Below, piece after piece: positions 37,301 to 43,134 of a DNA stretch of 64,000 bases. The notes beneath the pieces were generated by a model that saw only the letters and a list, made by a program, of their open reading frames with translations, made no database searches and had not been told where the DNA came from. Both the position numbers and the translations under genes were made by a program. Source of the stretch: Trileptium ribeirensis (lineage: Eukaryota > Nematoda > Enoplea > Enoplida > Thoracostomopsidae); assembly GCA_030248225.1 (NCBI GenBank), contig JASANE010030076.1:1-64000 (forward strand). Reading direction: 5' to 3'. Each line of letters opens with the position of its first letter. Position 1 is the stretch's first letter.

Positions 37301-40202
37301 CAATGACCGTGGAACCCCTTGCCAATGAGGTCGGGAAAGTCACCTCAAGTCCATCAGTAGCATACTTCGCCGGCTCGAAGCAGCGTTCAATTACATCAAC
37401 ATCACTTCCATCATCATCTTCCAATAATTCACTAAGGCTATAAGCGCGTCCTAACTTAGGCAAATCAATACACTCATACGACACACAATTCTCACCATCA
37501 CACAAGGGACGACCCGCGCGGCGGTCCGGCCCACATACTACATCATACGACCTATAATTTAGAACGGAACTAGGACTGGGCGACTCCGAGAGGGCCCTAA
37601 CATCGTACGCCGCAGCCTCCATCGTTCCTGATCGTCCGCCGATCTCTAAAAGCTCCATGGGTGCCTCACACGGCGACCCGAATAAATCCGATTCTTCCTG
37701 AGCCATATCAACATCATCGGCTTCCCTGCCGGAATCATCAACAACAACACTCTCAACACACGGATGGCCAGCCACAGAGGAGGAAAATAATAATAATGGC
37801 TCATCAAATACAACAACATCATCTTCATCCACAATCTCTGCAGTCATCTCCAAAGAGCTGGGGGTCCCGGAATTCCCCCTTGAGGTGATTCCCTGGGGAG
37901 TACCGGTTATAAAATCAACACTTCCTTTAACATCACTCAACCTATAATTTTGAACACAACCATTTTCCATTTCCTCACAAATTTCCATACTTCCATCACT
38001 ATCTTCCATTGCGGTTAAAGTTCGTGCGTTCGTTCCAAGCCCTCGCATGGCCGGATAGTTCGATTGATCGATCCTTCGCTCGCCTCGCTGTTCGCCATTT
38101 AATTCGCTCGCGGACATATATACAGGTGGATCAACACCCGCGCTGGGTGCATCCACACACAACATAGACAATCCCTCTCCCACGTATCCCTCTTTTTGGT
38201 ATTTTGTATTTTCTTTACTATTTACAGTGGTAGCAAACTCAATTCCGTATTGGTCATCGTCCAGGTCCCTAGGGCACAATTCCATAAGTCCGGGGCTGTC
38301 CATACCCTGAACTAGATCACGGCTCCGTGGAAGACGCGCGGCATCAGCCCACGAAGTGGACGTGATCACGTTCAGGTGTCTCTCAACTAGTCCCTCCATC
38401 ATCTCAAAATCGTCCATGTCATCGTGTCTGTTTATCAAGTATCCGTCATCGTCGTACAATGGTTCGTCAGTGGTCGCGATAGCGTTCACTCGTCCAGTCG
38501 GTTCACTATGTCCTAGTTTGCCTTGAATCATACCGAGCTCCCGACTGAGTACTTCTAATCGATGGGTGGTAGCTGGGCTCGGTTCTCTATTTCCACTACC
38601 TTGCGATGCGCTACAATTTAATTGATATCGCCGGCGCGGTACAGCGCCGCTATTCCGGTTGTTGTCGTCCCGTGAGTAAAATCGGCCAGGTTGCAATTGC
38701 TGGGGCCCCATGCCTCTATTAGGTGGGGGTCGTTCGCTCTGGGCGCGTTGATACCCATAGGCCGGTGCCGGCCGGTTGTTATAGCTGTCGTTTCCGCGAG
38801 TATTATTGGCAAATCCCGGTGGTGGTCGACCATACTGTGGCCCCGCTTGATTGGGCCCGCTAGGTCGCATTCCCGCATTGGGTGGATTGTTCCACCCGGA
38901 ATTATTCCGATATCCGTTTCCATTTTCGGTTCGCCGAAACTGTGGCGGTGGGCCTCCTCGGCCCGCATTATAGTTATCGTTTCGTGGGTATGCACCCACA
39001 CCATTTCTCGGTCCGGGCGGCCCTGGCTCTCGGCGCGCGGCTCCAGATGCGTATGCTGCGGCTGGCTCGACATTGCGCGGCGCACCATTCACGGCAGCAG
39101 GCGGGTACCGCACGTTATACGGGCATTCGCGCATAACGTGTCCTGGTTCTCCGCAGCGATAGCAGGTAATCTGCGGCATCGGCAAGCACGGTGGCGCAGC
39201 GGGTGAGCCAGGCACAAACGGCGGCGCGAGAGCGTTAAGCTGGCGCGTGTTCTCGACCCTCTTATCAATCACATCCAGCAACCGACTTATAGTGTCGCTA
39301 TTGTTATTATTTGCTTTACGGTGCTCCTCCATCATGTTTTGAAGTTGTGTGATCAGGCCTTCACCTCCTTCCTCAAGTAAAGAATTTACGGTTTTAGCCC
39401 GAGGCTTACTAGCGGCAGGCGCGTCTGGTTCGGGGCATGCAGCGCTAGCGTCTTCGTATCGCTTAGCAACACCCACGGTATCCCGAAAAGTCTCACACTC
39501 ATGGATCTGGTTAAGGACCTGCCTACGCACCTCAGGTCGTAAGCCTCTTTGGAAAAACATGCGAAGCATGGTATCCCGCTGCTCATCTTCCATGTCGGGA
39601 AAAGCGCGATCACACAACTTCTGCAACTCTAAGCCGTACATTGCTACTGGCTCATTAGCTCCTTGTTGTCGTGTGCACAGTCCCGATAATGACTTCTCAG
39701 GACGGCGAGATGACGAAAATAGGAAGCGTAAATTGGCCACTAATCCTAGAAAACTTTGGCGTTTTCCCGGTGGAAGGCCCTCAAAGGCCTCCCTAGCCGG
39801 TCCACGCAAGAGAGCTGGAACGCATATTAATTTTCGTCGATCGTCCCAACCATTGGCGTTGGCGAGACGATTATACATTCGAACCCAGTCCTCGAAGTCT
39901 TGGCCTCCTGGTTTCCCATCAAAAGTCGGCATGTCTCTCAATGGGATCATTGGAGGACCAGCCGGTTGGGTAGTCAGGTGGTGCAAGATAGCGTTAGCAG
40001 TATTTCCGTCCAGTCCAGGCGACTCGGAGGATTCTCCTCGCCGCGATTGTCCAGGAGGTCGGGGCGGGGGAGTGAGCGGTCGCTCACCGGTGCCAGCGGC
40101 CCGTCGCGGCCTGGCACGTAAGTCGTCCTCCATATGTCCGTCAGTCCAACCAAGAAAGTCGTCGGTTCCCAAGTCTCCGTCATGATTAACGTTAGAATCC
40201 AT
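26094..40202 (-). CDS. Giant gag-X-Env-protease-RT-RNase H-integrase polyprotein frame
   Basis: One uninterrupted frame. I choose the ATG at 40,202 (context ATAATGG after an A-rich run), giving about 4,702 residues; the frame stays open to an ATG at 40,310 (36 residues more). Domains, counted from 40,202: capsid-like gag about 85-245; CCHC knuckle C347-C350-H355-C360; acidic low complexity about 600-1380; unrecognised Cys/His domain about 1385-1745; Env with signal peptide from M1816; dibasic cleavage site ending R1971; transmembrane segment about 2383-2402; protease DTGA at 2556; RT with D2952 and YIDD 3014-3017; RNase H D3163; integrase zinc finger near H3609 and D3672, D3732, E3768 (D,D35E); GPY/F end about 3880-3930; then about 770 residues of Pro/charged tail. 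All catalytic motifs look intact. Env within gag-pol is abnormal; gypsy retroviruses place it after pol. Confidence 0.9.
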   Translation of the reverse strand: MDSNVNHDGDLGTDDFLGWTDGHMEDDLRARPRRAAGTGERPLTPPPRPPGQSRRGESSESPGLDGNTANAILHHLTTQPAGPPMIPLRDMPTFDGKPGGQDFEDWVRMYNRLANANGWDDRRKLICVPALLRGPAREAFEGLPPGKRQSFLGLVANLRFLFSSSRRPEKSLSGLCTRQQGANEPVAMYGLELQKLCDRAFPDMEDEQRDTMLRMFFQRGLRPEVRRQVLNQIHECETFRDTVGVAKRYEDASAACPEPDAPAASKPRAKTVNSLLEEGGEGLITQLQNMMEEHRKANNNNSDTISRLLDVIDKRVENTRQLNALAPPFVPGSPAAPPCLPMPQITCYRCGEPGHVMRECPYNVRYPPAAVNGAPRNVEPAAAYASGAARREPGPPGPRNGVGAYPRNDNYNAGRGGPPPQFRRTENGNGYRNNSGWNNPPNAGMRPSGPNQAGPQYGRPPPGFANNTRGNDSYNNRPAPAYGYQRAQSERPPPNRGMGPQQLQPGRFYSRDDNNRNSGAVPRRRYQLNCSASQGSGNREPSPATTHRLEVLSRELGMIQGKLGHSEPTGRVNAIATTDEPLYDDDGYLINRHDDMDDFEMMEGLVERHLNVITSTSWADAARLPRSRDLVQGMDSPGLMELCPRDLDDDQYGIEFATTVNSKENTKYQKEGYVGEGLSMLCVDAPSAGVDPPVYMSASELNGEQRGERRIDQSNYPAMRGLGTNARTLTAMEDSDGSMEICEEMENGCVQNYRLSDVKGSVDFITGTPQGITSRGNSGTPSSLEMTAEIVDEDDVVVFDEPLLLFSSSVAGHPCVESVVVDDSGREADDVDMAQEESDLFGSPCEAPMELLEIGGRSGTMEAAAYDVRALSESPSPSSVLNYRSYDVVCGPDRRAGRPLCDGENCVSYECIDLPKLGRAYSLSELLEDDDGSDVDVIERCFEPAKYATDGLEVTFPTSLARGSTVIGSFLDADRGRPCHPYPSRGSDGFAADCADEAGMIVGAESIARGLPRYGDVDGRVANKDCPLHCEASVAPTVVEARNDVTCNELSFFNKSCDEVSVKDSAECVEAVELKESDELLYERNGSVASDANHVSEAKAYNLSQGTLQERDNGENKTENEPGYGVTAAPEEPDNSYNECNDSEMDEERMLEDEEFWASWVDPNADWYRREPSPDAREWHSEGVWEVRRENNNELPRAPSDDGIDLSLRASQLSIRSEEGDGAVGGSDLSEGSGSGSIATGSMQEMSSDPLGENVRGDPIEGTPCMRPGNLGDSTDTLADVSSDILGPVEEAPSMPSGNSGNPNEIGVITEESVEGRPCMSPGNSEDSVSITSEDSDVCMGHENLLNFIREANDERVHRLDEQLLDMSGLCLPNNMPIEIGRVRAMTDEERNRILETDTLFTMSTDLTETVAYQFPRIKLTEDALNESAEGLIPINFRASEINADFGQPLALQPQALFYRRVTIVMEQLNNLSRLFELRFEVSTRPALQRDAAMLSSILGMASPIGHCMTGMYLGPVTLASLESFIDLVGQCVNGHTLQQVIEREFEVELSRDPVCRRCHECHARDSRDIGLSCYFYGQRGRWTYDGTLSTACASILPDGYVAPHWPFYVGIQSARMQKTFREANLELHDLLCEAPYLIEFIYQHQDTRGVPINSFVDHAMDNMEFDDETHRLARLVLLGARLRLLRRPDIAALLETEGNTSVGLKIGRDRLISELCLFPDDATNCSVPNLDEQLNTALAAYLDSSDEESEDNSDSDPAQQESITESSDTEMSDEEINSDITGHIANKETMREPNRNEVRSPSPSLSNGLGHPSGMWRVCTILLLLWLSALSSTRATLSPFSDSISRLGAFVNRQVGVVIEPQGLVVTSDQTTHLPVVLQLSLRDWERKSDPYVSKFCPPYEANGKCRADCCRKVNCTEYPQLHETLRALESELDDAYHGVLDTNYYSLLVHSFCVANEQLCDLTHKREKRFASLIAAAAGAVSGFLGLGMAFSNGVHINNVRQQVTVLEKFMRETNDVSFRNTKAIRQLTRANEDIYAFLHHSMQEVVSMIEQVRCADQKEIAHVHHQLIDHILRANMRSSVQAIMESMLNGELSPAVIDVVMLRRLFSMDPRISKTILMREPSLAYQFGRVMPVSVDLTAFRFGFILQLPLPMRNDVRPYFRIYNTGWNAPATQTQLRLPLPQYAARLGHIRFESLNLGACKQRPGIAFCEPHALITDHSTNCLEWIIAGEHVPETIKHTCSNRSLIGPLTNDTSVHTTIQGVLIRTSEPEVILTNRRQLAHVTLGKSIKVPPNGVLWFPHGNYTQLVIGSIVLTSMLKPEKITIKFGPNITIDRLSGIKLRPLTWDSLDNAKAINLRVAQIAKDQVRRVVNLPAVEYTGFLPYFLITVVVGLISLIYFMTKCKLPPKYGYYIPRWFPCRGRLIRTDSKPRKVIRWTRARPQIPSAPPEEDDFPHTDRTSPTEVTVGPSGTPRVSVASSRAPRRSNRLLTSRNSSEEELVFIEDDELFVAPTRDLRRGPRQGVFTRQLNTMNAGNTPLLINATILGTPVMTLVDTGADVSIMSQALAARLGLVPRDTTTTRIVSATQQELTISGVVKAPITIGSLSTPCDFQVTTDTPYECILGTDFMALLPYVAINFKDRCLDLSNGTENCSAPFADQGDYRPPVINVVTRKYTQVPPNTELFINAIPEITQPPTGQALFVPDPFIRDVAIAHSLVLTGQRMIPIALMNFGNFPVAIHAGQTIGHIEMLDDNEVEFLYDSNKRLLQLDPPRRTKQCNNIGVTRDNVVQIISEQKKTIDTERSIQVLSKIDFGQTTLNPFELKQLKTTISENADIFSVHPFDLGRCGVHQHRIVTGDARPIKQVPYRLAHSLREPLREELNNMVEAGLITPSDSPWGSPIVYVTKSDGTLRLCVDFRKLNVVAERDLYPLPRIDDILGCLRNTKFMSSLDLNKGFWQLELDPETKEKTSFVTVHGQYEYNVLPFGLNSSPGAFQRCMSIILKGLEWERCLIYIDDILVFSPTFEQHLADLITVFDRFRKANLKLKPSKCQFGQKQLKYLGHIISSEGVKPDPEKTAAIDNYKRPETLKQLQSFLGLVGYYHKFIPHYSEICEPLNALRRKDSEFKWTPQCEEAFGKLRKALVQEPLLIYPDFSKPFILQTDASGYALGAVLSQKTDKGTLPIAYASKSLVDYQRRYPAIETEALAIRWAALHFRHYLLGHEFHVETDHKPLKALFERPPRNSRLAQWRNELLMEFGGFNIEYRPGKANANADGLSRDPRHDVEFSYSSDEAEQDEQDHPRMVAVAVKGQDRGKGKAPAKPPRRFPTEEIWKRLTRQLLGLPPDAPVTLPPEYVRERFYRMFGGSDHDPLPDPTRFIFCGDIDDPWPEGVEIPGRRTTAPGPPESTDKPTHGPSPAPEPPARPPQPQEPPTAPTPPAPIAASESSTRATAGTPEPARPQTLPTTARQRYGGLPEVEEFDTLIKVAYACGPRIQLQRPEQVYDTGEHIYLPHFQQYEGRNLLNYLPYIQRRDKQFGPIWWYLHTRQSPADEKAATALKLEAHHYRLCPDTAILYLHPIMPNDHRPKLCVPRLLIRQILKHEHDTLFGGHPGRDRLLSKLKQFYYWETMGKDVDEYVKRCVLCQRSRNLPQNVRAALGENPLASAPMHRMFVDILDTRVLSRNGNRYVIAFIDQFTKLVIAAALPDQTAKSVAKVFVEDVVCRYGAPEELVSDRGGCFVSEVMEALCARLHTFKRETLSYNPKANGEIERFNRTLLFLLRVALPEKDHTTWDEVLPYCIMSYNSAVHASTHYPPFMLMHGFQPRVPGGIETQTDWGRYPGAEAYRANVQRWLATIRDRAYRSMQSAREYRKRYYNRKIKVPDYRVNDHVWVYRYYTTPGLSRKLERRWCGPYQITKIMLPCICVKLPGQPNASDHVVHINRTKPCYRPLSSFPDMADLLKAVPPAYIEAALQEPGETILADKYFARELQAADPEAVDRLRQDIDGASDVASVEIGEPNLEYTQAQADIHRAAVEQLTIQAQDSSGVPQQNRLPLCDPDRTPDTEWPAISQELATQDSAKLPYALDKPPGTFSPEYGQHTAPVTLREQERAVRTDEATRPLKVKRLDPERALRPFNANDLGLVELLASQDPDEDSPHTPEQATSPTSAIEHAVQTSPLTPAKHRAAIATQTSRSPQTQHLMTETDQPVTPYYTYYEHSASYEQPYSIPRQAYSAPPTPLPHTPLMPQGFEATIEDYVPDEWLTPFHTPPRPQPAQSVPATSQPPLEPAPTPKPKPKPRRKPTKVPAPTSEQASSISSETTSPETTDFPTPPQRWIIPPLLSPLQERGTKDPQVPSFGRWTTRRQNELAQWEWEMQEIRRKREEAARARGEIQDATELMEYLRGSPIQYIPSEDQVAADGIVEKFIESLARQREASKQRRPSESSEGGRPKRLRPRTVDKDNETISTIGESTKGSSTGRKGRAPPRSAPSTLKGVLTRPSRAKPRRQTPARAQSQVSWEDEEDEVPLSQLLPGPRRRPHFELDPPTEESEGSPEMGPSAPEVKEREEPPQPTRRQPHRQARDRCRWYEEYIPYGEEARVVIPRLDTRRLEPKITTPARRTIPLAPPTRHRDPVMPMDYPSGSARARHDMFEPFRDIFDEQDIEDMLSAHPDLEPDEDSGQRQLRPEDIGLEVVRPPRQPPRDRRL
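28300..32620 (-). other. Pol part: protease, RT, RNase H, integrase
   Basis: Retropepsin: TLVDTGADVSIM (Asp2556). A beta-rich linker follows, then RT with WGSPIVYVTKSDGTLRLCVD, SLDLNKGFWQ (Asp2952) and LIYIDDILVF. RNase H has LQTDASGYALGAVL (Asp3163), ETEALA and ETDHKPLKAL. A Pro-rich linker of about 290 residues separates it from the integrase. The integrase has an HHCC finger (GGHPG...CVLCQ), then Asp3672, Asp3732 (SDRGG) and Glu3768 (EIERFNRTL) in D,D35E spacing, and a GPY/F-type end (ERRWCGPYQITKI). All key residues are present, so the enzymes could be active. VPPAY soon after the GPY/F end is a PPxY-type motif. Confidence 0.92.
32755..34757 (-). other. Env-like class I fusion glycoprotein segment
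   Basis: At M1816 a signal-peptide-like stretch (RVCTILLLLWLSALSSTRA) follows a Ser/Pro linker. A Cys-rich surface part (FCPPYEANGKCRADCC) leads to a furin-type site, KREKR, ending at R1971. A Gly/Ala-rich hydrophobic stretch follows (AAAAGAVSGFLGLG), as in a fusion peptide, then a heptad-like helical region, N-glycosylation sequons, and a transmembrane segment (LPYFLITVVVGLISLIYFM, about 2383-2402) with a short basic tail. This is the architecture of baculovirus F and errantivirus Env proteins. The frame is intact. CATCAG directly before GTATG at the Env start could serve as a splice acceptor for a subgenomic message. The tail contains PSAP at 2446, a late-domain-type motif. Confidence 0.85.
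34970..36050 (-). other. Unrecognised folded domain between gag and Env
   Basis: Residues about 1385-1745 of the polyprotein change from acidic low complexity to ordinary globular composition. Helical, hydrophobic stretches (ALFYRRVTIVMEQLNNLSRL; RLARLVLLGARLRLLRRPDI) flank a tight Cys/His cluster, C1556-RR-C1559-HE-C1562-H1563, which could bind zinc. I cannot place it in a family. It ends in a Ser/Glu/Asp-rich linker just before the Env signal peptide. It may be an accessory protein released by processing, or the N-terminal part of the glycoprotein precursor. Confidence 0.5.
36232..36425 (-). repeat. Three in-frame repeats in the acidic region
   Basis: About 80-base units occur three times, encoding EGTPCMRPGNLGDS, EEAPSMPSGNSGNP and EGRPCMSPGNSEDS (residues about 1260-1325). 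At DNA level the core attacccg..g.catac recurs near 36,232, 36,311 and 36,395. They lie in a Glu/Asp/Ser-rich, probably disordered region. Function unknown. Confidence 0.75.
38600..40202 (-). other. Gag part: capsid region and zinc knuckle
   Basis: Residues about 85-245 include MPTFDGKPGGQDFEDWVRMY and LRGPAREAFEGLP, typical of the Ty3/gypsy capsid N-terminal region. FFQRGLRPEVRRQVL is a typical later capsid block. A short helical stretch (LITQLQNMMEEHRK) precedes the single CYRCGEPGHVMREC knuckle, which should bind RNA. A Gly/Arg/Asn/Pro-rich stretch with many RNN, RPPP and YGR words follows, resembling a nucleic-acid-binding nucleocapsid tail. Confidence 0.85.
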
Positions 40203-42967
40203 TATTTTTTTTTTTTTATATTTTAAATAAAAAAACAAGTCGTTGATAATCACAATGTCCCGGTAATGACAGCCGGAGTCGCGCCAAAGTTCAATTAAAC
40301 GGAAGGGCAAATTAAGTGTCCCGAAACGTCCCGCGATGAGCGATTATAATCGATAGTCCGTTGGGCCAGGAAACGCGGCAGGTCGGCTGACGTCGATAAA
40401 GCGCAAAGTCAGGTCAGCGGTAAATTAGCAGTAGAAATAAACGCGTCGAGTACAGGTGACGGTTCGGAGGGGCCGTCGATAAATAATGTCGAATGCAAAT
40501 TCTCCACGAATAACCAGTTAATCAATATTATGATAATAATAGCAAGTTAGTAAGAATTAATAAGTAATTAAGCACTTTAAGAACACAAATTCCTGAAATA
40601 GTGCCCGTCTGATGCACTGGCAGTGCAATGAGCTCGCCGGAGTCACAGACCGCAACACGGGTTGCTGTCGCCAAGATAATTAGCCAACCTTTAAGTCCTG
40701 ACGCTAGATCCAGACCATGATTAAGCAAGGGCACAAAATAACACAATTTATGCAAATACAAGGCAAACATATGTACAAAGGCATATCAGAGCATATTCAA
40801 TAATTCTCAGTCCCTACTGCGTGTCAAAACATCCACTTGCGAGAGGTCCAGCAAAGTAAAATTAAAGCCTTAGAAGTGAATTCTATTTACGTCAAAAATT
40901 TCCAAAAGTCCTATTAGCAGTTACCATCGTCATCACTACGAAAGAAAATGGACGCCTCACGGCGTGTGGGTTGAATATAAATTTAGACTCCCATCGTGGG
41001 GTTGAACAAAATTTTGACGGCTCACGGCGTGGCCCCCAACGATGTAATAACGGTGACGCAGCTGCATGGCGCAACTTCCTAACACCATGCCCATACGACC
41101 CCGGCTATCATAACCTCAAGGGCGGACCCTAAGTTTTCTATTTTAGCCACTTTTCTTGGTCAGACCCAAGAAGTTACGGAGCTTAGCAGGCCGCAGGCGC
41201 GCTTCACGGGGTGTGTTCGGACCCCGCCCGATTGGTTGCGCACGTGTCTAGTATTCTGGTATGATTGCTGAGGTCCCCCAGGGAGGTTGACACCGAAACC
41301 TGCTCACAGGCCATAATGTCGAACCAATATTCCCTGTCCTAGTCTAATGGAAGTTGTTTTATCTAGCGTAATTTAAAGTGAAATGCGTGATAATTTAGCT
41401 GTACTATTTAAATTTTGAGTTTCACCCAGTTCATCCTCAGCAGAACACTAAATCAGTTGTAGCCATGTGGCCCCCACAGGGTTCCGACAGTCCCTGAGTG
41501 ATTAACGTCGGACTACTTAGTTTGCAACCTGATAACCTGACTGTGTTAATATCTAGTGATAACGTTTTCCTAGTAAATTTTATCTTCCGTTTGAGTGTGA
41601 CTGATTTGCGAAAGTGGGTTTCATACAGTAATTCGGTGGACCACTCTCGCTACAATACCATTACTCCACATATCAATATTGGTGGCGGACCGCTCGTGTC
41701 AGGGCTTGGAATATTCCCGTCCGCAAGCCGTGGCACGAAGGGTTGGCCCGTCCATTGGACGTCCTTATCACGCTAAGATCCAACAACACGGGACACGTCA
41801 AATGATTTTCAAGATTTTATTCAAAAGATAGTACAGCATCAAAACGAAGCATGGGCAAAGTGAGCATAATCTTACAAACGATAGACAGTGACATACGTCG
41901 TACCCGTTCATTCCCTTGTCCGCGTCCAGGAGGAGCGAGGAGGCGCGAGCGAAGGCGTTCCCGGAAATACCGGACCAAAATCTATACCCGAGGCGTTCAA
42001 CGTGGAACGTTAACTAAGTCAGCTATCGCTCGGGTTATGTGTTCTGGCGTGCTTCGAAGTTCGCTCTAATAACGCGCGGCGGGTTATGCGTGGAAGGGAC
42101 GTCTTAGAGCAGCCCCAGTGGGACAATGCAGGCGAGGCACTAATGCGACCACCAACGTTACCGGCTGACTTCGATGGAGAAGGAGCATGAATCGGGGTAC
42201 GAGTACTAAACATAGTGTAACAGTGCCGGCACGGGTAATGATATGCACAACAAAATCACTATGTACAGGTCATTACATAGATACCAATAAAGAATTACCT
42301 ATAGCGCCAACCGGCGGATACTAGAGATCAGGTTGCTACAGGCGAAACATTAATATGATACAGTCGGATACGAAAACTCCGTCCGGCGTGCATTCTTAGT
42401 CCTACAAATCCTGCCTAAGCGTCCCTATCGAGTCACTCAGCAACGTTTCGTCCTAGAGACAGGCCTTGCACTAATTGATAATCGTCTCTTTTCAGTTTCA
42501 GCAGTCCAGCCGAGTTCGACTGTCTCGAGTCCTAAAAGTCCATAACCGGTAGCCTCGGTGGCAGTGCGGTCGATTTTGGTGGTAGAGTAACTCGGACTAT
42601 ATTATATCAGCCCGGGGCAGAGTTTTGCTGTCATTTTTGGAAGGATTGCCCCGAATACTATTCGACGGCTTTAGGAAAGGGGCACGAGGTCGCCTATCGT
42701 TTGGCGATTTTTCCTAGGCAGTTTTGACCGTGGGCTGGCTAGGGAGACCGCATTTTAACTGTAGGGACGGCGGTTTGCCCGTCCGACAACGTGGGTATTT
42801 CGCTCGCGGAGCGTTTGCGTCCTTTTCTTTTGGGGGTTGTTTTTGGTCCGTGGTTCCTTTCTTTCTTTTTCTTGCTTTTGTTTCTTTCTTTTTGTTTCTT
42901 TGTTTCCTTTGTTTCTGTTTTTCTTTCTTTGCCGTCCTCTCTCTATCGCTTATCCTATGGCCTTAAT

Positions 42968-43028
42968 ACACTGTACACATCGAAATTGTACAGTGTCTCA
43001 ACTGCACTATCGAAATTGTGCAGTTGAG
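42968..43028. promoter_or_regulatory. Twin perfect hairpins in the leader
   Basis: Hairpin 1 (42,968-42,996): 10-bp stem ACACTGTACA/TGTACAGTGT with a 9-base loop. Hairpin 2 (42,997-43,028): 11-bp stem CTCAACTGCAC/GTGCAGTTGAG with a 10-base loop. Both loops contain ATCGAAAT. The second copy has two hairpins at the same place with different stem sequences that still pair. They could act as DNA or RNA on either strand; function is unknown. Confidence 0.7.
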
Positions 43029-43061
43029 TTATCACTAAAATTTTAATGAATTTTACTCAGA

Positions 43062-43134
43062 ACTCGATAGTCGAGTGGTTAAAACTGAAAAATCTGCAGC
43101 GGGCTTAAATTCCCCGTGCAGGATCGAAACCTAA
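43062..43134 (+). ncRNA. tRNA-like segment with pol III A and B boxes, antisense to the element
   Basis: TAGTCGAGTGG (43,068-43,078) fits the A-box consensus TRGYNNARNGG exactly. GGATCGAAACC (43,121-43,131) fits the B box with one mismatch. Spacing and the gggc..ccccgtgcagg part resemble a long-variable-arm tRNA (serine type). Acceptor-stem pairing is not convincing, so this is a tRNA-derived or tRNA-like sequence and not a functional tRNA gene. The second copy keeps an A box at the homologous spot. Confidence 0.45.

Noticed and set aside
26271..40185. Many plus-strand ORFs opposite the giant frame
   Set aside because: They are antisense shadows of a long GC-balanced coding frame; none shows a recognisable domain.
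41150..41240. 5S rRNA or tRNA gene in the leader near the polyprotein
   Set aside because: GC-rich with some stem potential, but no internal promoter boxes or matching fold were recognised.
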